64,000 bases of DNA from Burkholderiales bacterium (GTDB taxonomy: Bacteria > Pseudomonadota > Gammaproteobacteria > Burkholderiales > Casimicrobiaceae). The position numbers and the translations under genes are program-made. The stretch spans positions 1-64,000 of the forward strand of contig JADYZP010000029.1 of assembly GCA_020853025.1 (NCBI GenBank). The letters are read 5' to 3'. Below the pieces are notes generated by a model. The model saw nothing but the letters and a program-made list of their open reading frames with translations. It was not told where the DNA came from and made no database searches. Positions 22,684-32,028 of this stretch are shown here, in pieces. Every line of letters begins with the position of its first letter. The first letter of the stretch is position 1.

Positions 22684-24161
22684 GGTTGGCCTCGATGGTC
22701 AGGGATGGGGGATGTCGCGGAGAAAAGCGGTGTCCGTCCGGCGAGCACGTCCGAGTCGGCGATGATCGACGGCAGCAGGTGCTCCATACGGTACGCCATC
22801 ACGTGAATGCCGGCGATACCGGGGATCGCGCGGATGCCGCGGATCAGCTCGATGCAGATGCGCCGTCCTTCCTCGCGCGGGTCGCGCGCCTGCTCCAGCC
22901 GCGCGACCATTGCCGCGGGGATGTGAACGCCCGGAATGTTTTCCTGCAGCCAGCGCGCGGTCTTGGCCGACGCAATCGGCCCGACACCGATCACCAGCGC
23001 CGCCCGCTGGTGCAATCCTTCGGCGCGCACTCGTCGCATGTACTCGTCGAGCCGTTCGAGGTCGAAGCAGTACTGCGTCTGCACGAACTGCGCGCCGGCG
23101 GCGATCTTCCGCCGCAGCCGGCCGATCTCGACGTCGAGCGGAAGTGCCGACGGGTTCGCGGCGGCGCCAAGGAGCAGGCGCGGCGCCGCCGACAGCTTGC
23201 GCCCCGACAGGAACCGGCCGGCGTCGCGCATCTGCCGCGCGGTCGCGAGTAGGGTGTGGCTGTCGAGGTCGCCGACATGCCGTGCGCCAGGGTGATCGCC
23301 CTTGCCGACGTGATCGCCGGTGAGGCAGAGCACGTTGCGGATGCCGATGGCAGCGGCGCCGAGAAGGTCGCCCTGGATGGCGATGCGGTTGCGGTCGCGG
23401 CAGGTGACCTGCATCACCGGCTCGCAGCCGGCCTGCGCCAGCAGCACGGCGACGCCGAGGCTCGACATGTGGCAGTTCGCACCCGAGCCGTCGGTGACGT
23501 TGAGCGCGTCGACGTTGCCGCGGAACGGGTCGAGCCGGATGAAGACGTCGGCCGGATCTGCCGAATCGGGCGGCGAGAATTCGGCGGTGACGACGAAAGT
23601 ACCGCTGGCGAACAGCGCCTCCAGCCTGCTGCCGGAGGGCCGTACCGGGACGTCGGATTCAGCGGCGGCGTCGGGCTCGTCGCCGACCATCAGCGGCAGC
23701 CACGTCGAGTTGCCTGCACGCTCGTGCCGCGGCGGCGGCGTTGGCGCCAATGCCAGCTGGCCCGCGCGCATGCGCGCCGCGCCGCGCCAGGCTTCGAGGT
23801 GGACGCAGCGCAGTGCCGGGTCGACTTCGCACGTGCCGTCGTGGCGGATGCCGCCGCACGGCCCGTTGCGCAGTTGCTTCGGACAGTTCATCGGGCAGGC
23901 CATGCCGTTCGCCGACAGCGCGCAACTGCCGCACATCCGGCAGTCGAAGAGGAAGCCCTTGACCGCCCGCTCGACACCTGTGACCGGCTTCCGCAGGTGC
24001 GTTGGGCCGATGGCGCGCGCCAGCGGGCCCATCGCGCGCAGCACCGCATACAGCGCGCCGTAGGCACGCTCCACCAGACCCGCATGCCGCACTACCCAGT
24101 GTCGCACCGCCTGCATCGCGTCGACCTCAGCGATACCGTAGGGAACGGCGTTGGCGCGCAT
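22680..24161 (-). CDS. metF: MetV-MetF fusion: methylenetetrahydrofolate reductase with Cys-rich N-terminal domain
   Basis: 493 residues. Residues 60-125 carry eight cysteines (C74, C77, C80, C89, C93, C102, C111, C119) in the pattern of the MetV / 'MTHFR C-terminal' domain. Residues about 180-490 are the MetF TIM barrel (TAEFSPPDS, NVTDGSGANCHMS, CLTGDHVG, QTQYCFDLERLDEYM). In acetogens MetV and MetF are separate subunits that move electrons between methyl- and methylene-THF; here they are one chain. In this locus the likely direction is oxidation of methyl-THF made by the pterin-binding methyltransferase two genes upstream. The electron acceptor is not evident. It lies 8 bp after the RACE gene and overlaps DUF1638 by 4 nt. 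Confidence 0.9.
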   Translation of the reverse strand: MRANAVPYGIAEVDAMQAVRHWVVRHAGLVERAYGALYAVLRAMGPLARAIGPTHLRKPVTGVERAVKGFLFDCRMCGSCALSANGMACPMNCPKQLRNGPCGGIRHDGTCEVDPALRCVHLEAWRGAARMRAGQLALAPTPPPRHERAGNSTWLPLMVGDEPDAAAESDVPVRPSGSRLEALFASGTFVVTAEFSPPDSADPADVFIRLDPFRGNVDALNVTDGSGANCHMSSLGVAVLLAQAGCEPVMQVTCRDRNRIAIQGDLLGAAAIGIRNVLCLTGDHVGKGDHPGARHVGDLDSHTLLATARQMRDAGRFLSGRKLSAAPRLLLGAAANPSALPLDVEIGRLRRKIAAGAQFVQTQYCFDLERLDEYMRRVRAEGLHQRAALVIGVGPIASAKTARWLQENIPGVHIPAAMVARLEQARDPREEGRRICIELIRGIRAIPGIAGIHVMAYRMEHLLPSIIADSDVLAGRTPLFSATSPIPDHRGQP

Positions 24162-24169
24162 CGCGCATC

Positions 24170-26053
24170 TCAGACCGACTCCAGCGCCTGTGCTTCGGGC
24201 GCCAGCACGGTGTGGGCGACGAACAGATCCTGGAAGTCGGCCCGCAGCGACAGCTCCAGCACCCGCACCCGGCGCGCCAGCGCTCCGGCGCGCCGCCGAT
24301 GGTTGCGGTTGAACAGCGCCATCCGCGCGCCGTCGCCAGCCGCGTTGCCAATGGAGCGGACGCGCTCGACCGGCACCGGCGGCACCAGCCCGATCTTGAG
24401 GATGTCGTCGGGCTCGAGGTGGTTGCCGAAGGTGCCGGCGAGAAGGATGCGATCGGCCTTGTCGATGCCACAGTCGGCGAGCAGGATCTCGATCCCGGCA
24501 CGCAGCGCCGATTTACCGAGCTGCACGCTGCGCACGTCGTGCTGGGTCAGGACGATGTCGCGCCCGGTGCGTGAGTAGGCGCCGGCGACCAGCGTGACTT
24601 CCTCGGCCCTTCCGTGGGCGCTGCCGGAGAGCGCCGGATGCGACTGTGGCGGCGCGAGTCCGCCGTCCTCGCCGATGAGCCCGCCACCGACCAGCGCCGC
24701 GACGCTTGAAATCACACCCGAGCCGCAAAGTCCGATCGGGCGCCGATCGGTCCCTTGCTCCCCGTCCTTGATCGCCGCGCAGCGGATCTTTCCCTTGGGG
24801 TCGATCCACACGCGCTCGATAGCGCCGGGCACCGCGCGCATGCCGCAGCGGATATGTGCGCCCTCGTAAACCGGGCCGGTGGCGCAGGACGTCGCCACCA
24901 GCGCGCCGTCGTGGACGAGCACGACTTCGCCGTTGGTGCCGACGTCGATCAGCAACTGGGTGCCGCGGTAGAACTCGGGCCCGCGCGTGAGCAGCGCAGC
25001 GAGGGTATCGCCGCCGATGTAGCCGGCGATCGACGGAAACACGAATACCCGCGAGCGGGGCAACGCATGCAGCGACAGCTCTGCCGCGCTGAGTTCGACA
25101 CCGTCCGCCCACACCGGCATGTACGGCCCGCGGCCAAGCGGCTCCGGGTTGATGCCGAGCAGGATATGCTGCATGGTCGGGTTGCCGACCACCACCGTGT
25201 CGACGATGTCGCCCAGCGCGATGCCCGCCTCGGCCGCCGCTTCGTCGATCAGCCGGTTGAGCTCGTCGACCAGTCGCTGTCGCATGTCCGCCAGTGCGGC
25301 GCCGTCCTGTTGAATGTGTGTCATCCGCGAGATGACATCCTCGCCGTAGATCGCCTGCGGATTGCCGGCGGTGCGCATGCCGACGATGCGGCCGTGCACC
25401 AGGTCGCACAGGAATGCGACTACCGACGTGGTGCCGATGTCGATGGCGAGGCCGTACAGCGCCGACGCGCGCCCCGGCTGCAGCGACAGCACCGTGCGCT
25501 CCGAGTAGAGCGTGGCCGTCACTTCGCTGGCGCCGTCGAACCCGGGCAACGTGGAGTAATCGGCGACGACGCCGACCGGCAGTTCCACCGCCTTGCGCCC
25601 GAGCGCCTGCGAAAACGCTGTGCGCAGGCGCTCCGCCAGCGGCCGCATCGGCTCCTCGTAGGCCCCGGCGACCGGTGCGCAGACCCGGGTGACGATCGGC
25701 CGCGGCGTCACGTCGGTGACCGTGTAGGGCTTGCGCGGAGAATTGCGGACGGCCTGGCTCTCCGGCGGTATCGACAGCGCCAGATCGCCGTGCACATCGC
25801 ACAGGCATGCGAGGCGGTAGCCGCGCGCACCGTATTCCGGCGGCAGCAGCTCGATCTCCGCCGCAGTCGGTGGCAACAGCGCGTCGGCGGCGCTTGCCGC
25901 AGCATCCACCTCGACCAGGCAGCTGCCGCACTTGCCGTGTCCACCGCACACCGACTTGATGCCCACACCCGCCTTCCACGCGGCGGCCAGCAGCCGCTCG
26001 CCGTCGCGCACGTCGATGCTGCGCAGGTCGGGGTGAAAAGTTATCTGAGGCAT
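24170..26053 (-). CDS. RACE: ATP-dependent reductive activator of corrinoid protein
   Basis: 627 residues. The N-terminus is a plant-type [2Fe-2S] ferredoxin domain with ligands C36, C42, C45 (VCGGHGKCGSC) and C83. A linker of about 100 residues follows, then a DUF4445/ASKHA ATPase domain from about residue 190 with LAIDIGTTSV, LLIDVGTNGEV and LAGTFGNH. Family members restore inactive Co(II) corrinoid to Co(I) after accidental oxidation. The presence of one with a [2Fe-2S] rather than a C-terminal 8Fe ferredoxin domain fits the bacterial O-demethylase/CO dehydrogenase type. It lies in one operon with the corrinoid protein it would activate. Confidence 0.9.
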   Translation of the reverse strand: MPQITFHPDLRSIDVRDGERLLAAAWKAGVGIKSVCGGHGKCGSCLVEVDAAASAADALLPPTAAEIELLPPEYGARGYRLACLCDVHGDLALSIPPESQAVRNSPRKPYTVTDVTPRPIVTRVCAPVAGAYEEPMRPLAERLRTAFSQALGRKAVELPVGVVADYSTLPGFDGASEVTATLYSERTVLSLQPGRASALYGLAIDIGTTSVVAFLCDLVHGRIVGMRTAGNPQAIYGEDVISRMTHIQQDGAALADMRQRLVDELNRLIDEAAAEAGIALGDIVDTVVVGNPTMQHILLGINPEPLGRGPYMPVWADGVELSAAELSLHALPRSRVFVFPSIAGYIGGDTLAALLTRGPEFYRGTQLLIDVGTNGEVVLVHDGALVATSCATGPVYEGAHIRCGMRAVPGAIERVWIDPKGKIRCAAIKDGEQGTDRRPIGLCGSGVISSVAALVGGGLIGEDGGLAPPQSHPALSGSAHGRAEEVTLVAGAYSRTGRDIVLTQHDVRSVQLGKSALRAGIEILLADCGIDKADRILLAGTFGNHLEPDDILKIGLVPPVPVERVRSIGNAAGDGARMALFNRNHRRRAGALARRVRVLELSLRADFQDLFVAHTVLAPEAQALESV

Positions 26054-26102
26054 GGGTGTCGCACGCGGTCGTGCCGTGCCGGGCTCAGGTAGGCGAACCG
26101 GT

Positions 26103-26903
26103 TCAGGCAGTGATGGTGCCGTCGCGGAACGCCTCGATCAGTTCCATACAGTACTCGTCGTGGCCGTACACGGCGCGCGCCGCGTAGAGCGCCGACATCA
26201 GGTCGCGGTCGGTGGGGTCGAGGATCGCCGCGTCCATGCCGGCGCTCATCGCGCCGACCAGGAAAGTGCGGTTGACCAGCCGGCGCAGCGGCAGCCCATG
26301 CGAGACATTGGTGAGCCCGCAAATGGTGTGCACGCCGGGAAAGCGCGCCATGATGCCACCGATCGCCGCGATCGTCGCCTGCGCCGACTGGTGGTCGGTG
26401 CCGAGCGGGAAGACCAGCGGATCGACGTAGATGTCGTCGAGCGGGATGCCGGCGCCGGTGAGACGTTCGATCAGCCCGGCGGCGAGGTCGATCTTCTGCG
26501 CCGCAGTCGACGCCAGCGCACCCTCACCCTGGCACAGCGCGATCAGCTTGGTGCGATGCTCGAGCGCCAGCGGCAGGATGCGGGCGTAGCGATCAGCCTC
26601 GAGATTGATCGAGTTGATCATCGGCGACGATGTCTTCACCCTCGGCAGCGCCGCCGCGATGGCGTCCGGATCGGACGAGTCGAGGCACAAGGGTCGGCTG
26701 GTGACCGCCTGCACGATATCGACCAGCCAGCACAGCAGTTCGGCCTCGCGTCCGGGAAAGGTGCCGCCGTTGACGTCGATGTAGGTCGCGCCGGCGGCGT
26801 CCTGCGCGCGCGCCTCCTCCTCGATGGGCGCGGGATCCATGCGCTCGAGTGCTGCGCGGATGGCCTTGCGCGAGGCATTGATGCGCTCGGCGACGATCAG
26901 CAT
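26103..26903 (-). CDS. pterin-binding methyltransferase (corrinoid:THF methyl transfer)
   Basis: 266 residues, a TIM barrel of the DHPS-like pterin-binding family (AcsE/MeTr, MtvA, CmuB type). Visible elements are the N-terminal IVAERINASRKA, the YIDVNGGTFPG strand, CLDSSDPDAI, MINSINLE, and the GLTNVSHGLP segment that binds pterin in AcsE. The expected reaction is methyl-Co(III) corrinoid + THF to methyl-THF + Co(I) corrinoid. The start is ATG with GGAGGG 8 nt upstream; an upstream in-frame codon is less likely. It lies between the UroD-type methyltransferase and RACE. Confidence 0.88.
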   Translation of the reverse strand: MLIVAERINASRKAIRAALERMDPAPIEEEARAQDAAGATYIDVNGGTFPGREAELLCWLVDIVQAVTSRPLCLDSSDPDAIAAALPRVKTSSPMINSINLEADRYARILPLALEHRTKLIALCQGEGALASTAAQKIDLAAGLIERLTGAGIPLDDIYVDPLVFPLGTDHQSAQATIAAIGGIMARFPGVHTICGLTNVSHGLPLRRLVNRTFLVGAMSAGMDAAILDPTDRDLMSALYAARAVYGHDEYCMELIEAFRDGTITA

Positions 26904-26946
26904 GACGTCCCTCCGCAAGCTGCGCGCCGTGGTGACAGCGGCACGC

Positions 26947-28035
26947 TCACGCGTATTTTCCGTACTTCTTCAGCGCGCGCGACATCGCCTGGACGTTTTC
27001 GACCTTGCAGTAGTCGGTAATGCTGTTGGCGCTGGAGATCATGTAGCCGCCGCCCTTGCCCACTTTCTCGATGCGGTCCTTCACCTCGGCCTCGGTTTCC
27101 TCGGGTGTGCCCCGCGTCAGCGTGTAGTCGAGGTCGATGTTGCCGACGATGCACACGCGGTCGCCGTACTCCGCCTTCAGCCGGTTGATGTCCATTGCCG
27201 AAGGCTGCACCGGATGCACGGCGTTCATCCCCAGCGTCACCAGTCCGTCGAGTATGGGGAACAGGTTGCCGTCGCTGTGGAAGATCCATGGCTTGCGGAT
27301 CTCCTTCGCCACGATCATCTGGCTGGGTTTCATGAACTCCTCGTACATCTCCATGTTCACCCAGGGCGCCTTGTTGTCGGCATGGTCGTCGTTGGCCCAG
27401 ATGAAGTCGAAGTCCATCTTGTTCAAATGCTGCACCACGCGCGCCGACCACTCGGAGAAGCGGTGGTGGACCTCCTTCACGAGGTCGGGGTCGTCGAACA
27501 TCATCAGCGAGAAGACGTCGAGGCCCATGCTCTCGAACGTGCTCGCGCTGCCGAGCCGGATGCGCGCGAACACGGCGAAGTCCTCGCGGTACTTCTCCAG
27601 CCACTCGGCGACCTTCTCGTAGCGCGCCGGGTGGTCGGGATCGGGCAGGAACTCGTCGAAGAGTTTCAGCGAGTCGCGGCTCGTGAGCAGGCCCTGCTTG
27701 ACGAACGTGCGGCCGGTCTTGCTGTCGACGCCCATTTCGGCGATCCACGGCGGCACGAAGTCGAACGTGACATGCGTCGGGTGGTACCACGCCTCCTTGG
27801 CGCTTGCCGTACCGCTCGTTTGCATCGCCTGCCCGGCGGTCGCCTTCTGGCCGAGCGGAAAGTGGTAGCCGAAGCCATCCATGCCGAGCGTGCGGCAGAA
27901 CTCGCCCGGCGTGAAGTCGGTGCGGCCACCCATCAGCTTGACCTGGATCTCTTCCTCTACGTCGTTCTCTATCCACGGCACGCGGTCCGGCTGCTCGCGC
28001 TTTAATGCCGTCAGTACGCGTTCTCGTGGTGTCAT
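26947..28035 (-). CDS. UroD-type corrinoid methyltransferase (MtaA/MtbA/CmuC-like)
   Basis: 362 residues of the uroporphyrinogen decarboxylase fold used by methyltransferases. It starts with TPRERVLTALKREQPDRVPW. The region where MtaA/MtbA have a zinc-binding His-X-Cys reads WIFHSDGN, so Asp replaces Cys; a later cysteine is in RVCIVGNIDLDYTL. No haem-pathway genes are near, and the corrinoid protein gene is directly upstream (34 bp), so methyl transfer is much more likely than uroporphyrinogen decarboxylation. Whether it takes the methyl from the substrate (MT-I) or hands it on cannot be decided, but the neighbouring pterin-type enzyme suggests it is MT-I. Confidence 0.85.
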   Translation of the reverse strand: MTPRERVLTALKREQPDRVPWIENDVEEEIQVKLMGGRTDFTPGEFCRTLGMDGFGYHFPLGQKATAGQAMQTSGTASAKEAWYHPTHVTFDFVPPWIAEMGVDSKTGRTFVKQGLLTSRDSLKLFDEFLPDPDHPARYEKVAEWLEKYREDFAVFARIRLGSASTFESMGLDVFSLMMFDDPDLVKEVHHRFSEWSARVVQHLNKMDFDFIWANDDHADNKAPWVNMEMYEEFMKPSQMIVAKEIRKPWIFHSDGNLFPILDGLVTLGMNAVHPVQPSAMDINRLKAEYGDRVCIVGNIDLDYTLTRGTPEETEAEVKDRIEKVGKGGGYMISSANSITDYCKVENVQAMSRALKKYGKYA

Positions 28036-28069
28036 GTTCGTCCTCGCTCGATTGCGGTGTGTGGCGGTC

Positions 28070-28705
28070 TCAATGCACGAGGCGGTTGCAAGCCTGCACG
28101 CATTCGTAGGCGTCGGCTCCGTAGAAGTCGGCGCCGATCTCGTCGGCGAACTTCTGCGTCAGCGGCGCGCCGCCGACGCCGACCTTGACTTTCTCGCGCA
28201 GACCCGCCGATCGAAGCGCCTCGATCGTCCGGCGCGCGCTTTCCATGGTCAGCGTGATCAGCGCGCTCATCAGTACGAAGTCGGGTGATTCTGCCTTCAC
28301 GGCGGTGATGAACTTGTCAGGGTCGACGTCGACACCGAGATCGATGACCTCGTAGCCGCCGCCCTCGAGCATCATCTTCACGATGTTCTTGCCGATGTCG
28401 TGGAAATCGCCGGCGACGGTGCCGATCACCGCCTTTCCTTTTTTCTCGGCCGCTTCGCCGACGAGCAGCGGCTTGATCACCTCGACCACCTCGGTCATCG
28501 CGCGCGCGGCAATCATCATGTGCGGCAGGAAGAACTCGCCGCTGGAGAACTTCTGGCCGACGACCGACATGGCCGCGATCAGGCCGTCCTTCATGATCAC
28601 GCTGGGATCGACGCCGGCGGCGAGCGCCTTGCGCGTCTCCTCGACCGATTCCTTGCGCTTGCCCCTGATGACCAGGTCCTTGATGGTGTCGATTTCGCTC
28701 GCCAT
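28070..28705 (-). CDS. corrinoid methyl-carrier protein (MtbC/MttC type)
   Basis: 211 residues. An N-terminal four-helix cap (about 1-88) precedes a Rossmann B12-binding domain. The cobalt-ligating histidine is H102 in AGDFHDIGKNIV (D-x-H-x-x-G motif), followed by the VDVDPDKF and GVGGAPLTQKFADEIGAD elements. It carries the methyl group between the UroD-type and pterin-type methyltransferases. The ATG at 28705 has GAGG 8 nt upstream; the frame extends further but without a better start. First gene of the leftward corrinoid operon; a conserved 23-bp operator candidate lies 56 bp upstream. Confidence 0.93.
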   Translation of the reverse strand: MASEIDTIKDLVIRGKRKESVEETRKALAAGVDPSVIMKDGLIAAMSVVGQKFSSGEFFLPHMMIAARAMTEVVEVIKPLLVGEAAEKKGKAVIGTVAGDFHDIGKNIVKMMLEGGGYEVIDLGVDVDPDKFITAVKAESPDFVLMSALITLTMESARRTIEALRSAGLREKVKVGVGGAPLTQKFADEIGADFYGADAYECVQACNRLVH

Positions 28706-28760
28706 GTTCGCCTCGCTCCGGGTTGTCCCGCGCGCACCGCTGACCGGCGGCGCCAGGCAT

Positions 28761-28783
28761 CTGATATTCAGGTGATATGTTAG
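28761..28783. promoter_or_regulatory. putative GntR operator, site A
   Basis: Read on the minus strand: CTAACATAT, seven bases, ATATCAG. Both half-sites are identical to site D and highly similar to sites B and C. It is 56 bp upstream of the corrinoid-protein ATG, in the 129-bp gap behind the end of operon II. This is inferred as the operator of the regulator encoded at 43342. Confidence 0.6.
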
Positions 28784-28834
28784 AAGACCCAAAGCCCGAC
28801 CGTCAACTGCTATCACGCAGGAAGTTAATCCGCG

Positions 28835-30715
28835 TCAAGAAATTGGCAATGGGCCGGCGCCAGCGCTGCCGGCCAGCCGCGTCGCCGCCGCCGCCCGGTC
28901 CGGCGGCGGCGATCCCGATCCGCCCCAGCGTTCCCATTCGTTGCACGCCATCGCCGCGGCCGGGTGAAACAGGAGATCGTCGCCAAGCCGCAGACGGCCG
29001 CTCATCGCCAGCCGCTGCACCGCGGCGAATGCGGGGTCGCGCACGCCGACGTCGATCAGCCAGGCCAGGGGTACGCCGTCGTCGGCGAGCGTAGCTTGGA
29101 ACTGCCGCAGCAGCTCCGGCGTACCGTGGACTGCACGCGGCGAACACCTCTGCTCCAGCGTAAACGCGGCCAGCGCACCGGCCGCCTCGCCGATGTTCCA
29201 CTCGACCGGATGCAGCCGGTAACAGCCGTTGGTGATGTGCGTCGTTCCGATGTTCTTGCCGGCGGCGATCAGGTTGTCGATGCGCGCCGGCAGCAGCGCG
29301 CCGAGAGGAATCTGGAATGGGTGGGTGCGTGTGCTGACGCCGACGTCCTCCGCCCCGGCGCGGTGGATGTCGATCGGATACCAGCCGACGCCCACCGAAT
29401 CGTCGAAATGTCGCGCCCGCGGACCGGGCTGGCTGTGCATCGATACGTCCTGCTCGCGCACCGTCGTCAGTGCGCGAATCCTGCGCCCCTCGCGGATGTA
29501 CGGATGTTTCGATAGCCCGTCGGCGCTGCCCATGATCGACGGTACCAGCCGCAGTTCCGGCGCGCCAAGGCGGGTGCCGGTCGCCGGTGCTGCGGTCTGC
29601 AGCCAGTGCAGAAAGCCGAGGCTGGCCCGCTTGGCCTGCTGCAGCGCAGCCGCGACCTCGTGTGCCGGGCGGTCGACGAGGCCGCTGTCGCCGTAGTCAT
29701 TGCCGGGCCAGTTGATCATCGACAGGTCGCAGGGATAGCGCCCGCCGAACTGCGCGCTGTCGATCAGCCGCCGGTAGGTCCACAGCGAGCCCTTGGTGCC
29801 CGGCAGCGTGTCGAAGACGCTGAACGCGAGCCAGCCGCTGTCCTCGCCGTAGATCTCGCCGCCGTGAACCTCGATGCGCAGGCTGTAGCGGTTGGCCGCG
29901 TGCCACGCCGCATAGCCGGGCGGTGCGGGAACGACGTGCGACTCGCCTTCGGGGCGGCGTTCGAGTCCGAAGGTGTAGGTGAAGCTCTGCACGCAATGCG
30001 GCTTCGGCGCGTGTGGTTGCGCGTTCGGCTCGCCGGTCTCCTCGGCGGTCTCGGCGCCGATGCGGTACTCGGCACCGACGAGCGGAAGCAGATCGCCGAG
30101 TTCGGTGGCGTCGAGTACGACCTGCGGGTGGAAGCGGATTGACTCGCCGCGCTCGAGATCGACCGCGCACACCGATGCGATGCGCTCGCCTGCCACCGTC
30201 GCCCCGGTCGCCTTGGTGCGCAGATGCACCTGCAGCCGTCCGGCCGCGACCTGCGGTTGCAGCAGTGTGTTCAGCACGGCGACCGCCACCGCCGGCTCGA
30301 AGGCGAGCCGAGTCACCCAGCAGTTGCCAGGGTTGAACTCAGGCTCTCCGGCGCCGTTCGCCGCCAGCGCGCGGTAGTGCTCGCGCAGCGCTGCGCGCAG
30401 CGCCGTGTAGCTGGCGGTGCCGCCGAAGGCCTCGATGTGCTCGTGCTCGTCCAGCGCCGAGACACCCTGCGCGGTGAACTGGCCCCCAAGCCAGTCGGTT
30501 TCTTCGAGCAGGCAGACGTTGCGGCCGCGGCGCGCGGCCGCGAGCGCGGCGGCAACTCCGCCGGTACCGCCGCCAACGACCAGCACCTCGCAGTCGATAT
30601 CACGCACCGGCTTTTGCTGCGCGACGCGGACCACCGCGAGCGCGGGATCACCGGCCAGCGGAACGCGCATCACGTCGACGATGGCGTCGGCGTGCCGGTC
30701 GCCGGGCAGCATCAT
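28835..30715 (-). CDS. FAD-dependent oxidoreductase (FAD_oxidored family), 626 aa
   Basis: 626 residues. The dinucleotide-binding motif VLVVGGGTGGVAAALAAARRG lies near residue 45, followed by LLEETDWLGGQFT, the hallmark of the FAD-dependent oxidoreductase family PF12831. A late FAD-contact motif is DNLIAAGKNIGTTHI. The mature part has no signal peptide. The start ATG overlaps the stop of dctM (ATGA), so it is co-translated with the TRAP genes and is the last gene of operon II. Substrate unknown; it probably oxidises the imported compound or its demethylation product. The last 30 residues are Pro/Ala-rich and unstructured. Confidence 0.82.
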   Translation of the reverse strand: MMLPGDRHADAIVDVMRVPLAGDPALAVVRVAQQKPVRDIDCEVLVVGGGTGGVAAALAAARRGRNVCLLEETDWLGGQFTAQGVSALDEHEHIEAFGGTASYTALRAALREHYRALAANGAGEPEFNPGNCWVTRLAFEPAVAVAVLNTLLQPQVAAGRLQVHLRTKATGATVAGERIASVCAVDLERGESIRFHPQVVLDATELGDLLPLVGAEYRIGAETAEETGEPNAQPHAPKPHCVQSFTYTFGLERRPEGESHVVPAPPGYAAWHAANRYSLRIEVHGGEIYGEDSGWLAFSVFDTLPGTKGSLWTYRRLIDSAQFGGRYPCDLSMINWPGNDYGDSGLVDRPAHEVAAALQQAKRASLGFLHWLQTAAPATGTRLGAPELRLVPSIMGSADGLSKHPYIREGRRIRALTTVREQDVSMHSQPGPRARHFDDSVGVGWYPIDIHRAGAEDVGVSTRTHPFQIPLGALLPARIDNLIAAGKNIGTTHITNGCYRLHPVEWNIGEAAGALAAFTLEQRCSPRAVHGTPELLRQFQATLADDGVPLAWLIDVGVRDPAFAAVQRLAMSGRLRLGDDLLFHPAAAMACNEWERWGGSGSPPPDRAAAATRLAGSAGAGPLPIS

Positions 30716-32028
30716 CTCGACATCGTCCCGGGTAGCCACATGGCGATCGCCGGAAAGCCGATCACGAGACCCAGTGTCAGCAGCTGCAGGATGATGTAGG
30801 GCCACACCGACGCGAAGATGTCGCCGAGCGTGATGTCCGCAGGCGTCACCCCCTTCAGGTAGAACGCGGCCGGCCCGAACGGCGGCGTGATGTAGGAGAT
30901 CTGCATGTTGAGACAGAAAAGGATGCCGAGCCAGACCGGGTCGAAGCCCAGTTTCTCCGCCACCGGCACGAAGATCGGCGCGGTGAGCAGCAGGATCCCG
31001 ATCCAGTCGATGAAGCAGCCGAGCACGATCCAGATCAGCATGATCATCAGCAGCACGCCGGTCGCCCCGAAGGGCAGCCCGGTCATCCAGTCCTGGATGA
31101 GCTTGGTGCCGCCGGCGAGCGTGTAGACCCCGATCAGCGCCGATGAGCCGAAGAACAGCCAGTAGAGCATTACCGTAACCTTGGTCGTGTCCTGCAGCGC
31201 GGACATCACCGCGCGCCAGCTGAAGCGGCGATTGACGATCATCGCCAGGAACGCGGCGACGACGCCGACGCCGGCCGCCTCGGTGGGCGTCGCCCAGCCG
31301 AGGTAGAGCGAGCCGACCACCGACAGCGCGACGAGGCCGGGGACCACCAGCTCGCGCAGCAGCGCCAGCCGTTCGGAGAGCGGCATCCCGAGCTCCTCGG
31401 CGCTCGCCGGCGGCGCCAGCTCGGGACGCAGCCGGGTGCGCAGCATGATGAAGGCGATGTAGAGGCCGGCGAGCAACAGGCCGGGGCCGATCCCGGCGAC
31501 GTACAGTTCGCCGATCGACACCCCGGCGGTCAGCCCGTACATGATCAGCACGACGCTCGGCGGAATCAGCGTGGCGAGCCCACCACCAGCGCAGATGCAG
31601 CCCAGCGCGAGGCCCTTGTCGTACCGGCGCGCGAGCATCGCCGGCAGCGCGACGACGCCCATGGTCACGATCTCGGCGCCGATGACGCCGACCATCGCCG
31701 CCATCAGCGCGCAGGAGATGATCACCGCCACGGCGAGACCCCCGGGCAGGCGCCCGGACCAGACGTGCACGGCGTGGAAGATCGACTCGGCGACCCCCGC
31801 GCGTTCGAGGATGCACGCCATCAGTATGAACAGCGGCACGGAGACCAGCACGTAGTTGCCCATCAGCGTGAACACGCGGCTCACCACCAGCGTGAGCCCG
31901 GAAACACCGAACAGCGAATAGGCGAACACCACCGCCACCGCGCCGGTGGCGAACGCCAACGGCACCCCCATCAGCAGGATGACGATGAAGACGACGACGA
32001 ACAGCAGGCTGAGCCAGGCGATGCTCAT
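30712..32028 (-). CDS. dctM: TRAP transporter large permease DctM, system 1
   Basis: 438 residues with about twelve membrane segments. It has the DctM signatures VSVPLFILMACILERAG, CAGGGLATLIPPSVVLIMYG and ATPTEAAGVG. It forms the Na+-coupled translocation subunit with DctQ. The ATG overlaps the dctQ stop (TGATG) and the 3' end overlaps the FAD oxidoreductase, so expression is tightly linked. Confidence 0.93.
   Translation of the reverse strand: MSIAWLSLLFVVVFIVILLMGVPLAFATGAVAVVFAYSLFGVSGLTLVVSRVFTLMGNYVLVSVPLFILMACILERAGVAESIFHAVHVWSGRLPGGLAVAVIISCALMAAMVGVIGAEIVTMGVVALPAMLARRYDKGLALGCICAGGGLATLIPPSVVLIMYGLTAGVSIGELYVAGIGPGLLLAGLYIAFIMLRTRLRPELAPPASAEELGMPLSERLALLRELVVPGLVALSVVGSLYLGWATPTEAAGVGVVAAFLAMIVNRRFSWRAVMSALQDTTKVTVMLYWLFFGSSALIGVYTLAGGTKLIQDWMTGLPFGATGVLLMIMLIWIVLGCFIDWIGILLLTAPIFVPVAEKLGFDPVWLGILFCLNMQISYITPPFGPAAFYLKGVTPADITLGDIFASVWPYIILQLLTLGLVIGFPAIAMWLPGTMSR

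Noticed and set aside
26947-28035. Assignment as haem biosynthesis hemE
   Set aside because: The protein sits between a corrinoid protein and a pterin methyltransferase and lacks the typical N-terminal RQAGRY-type motif of HemE.
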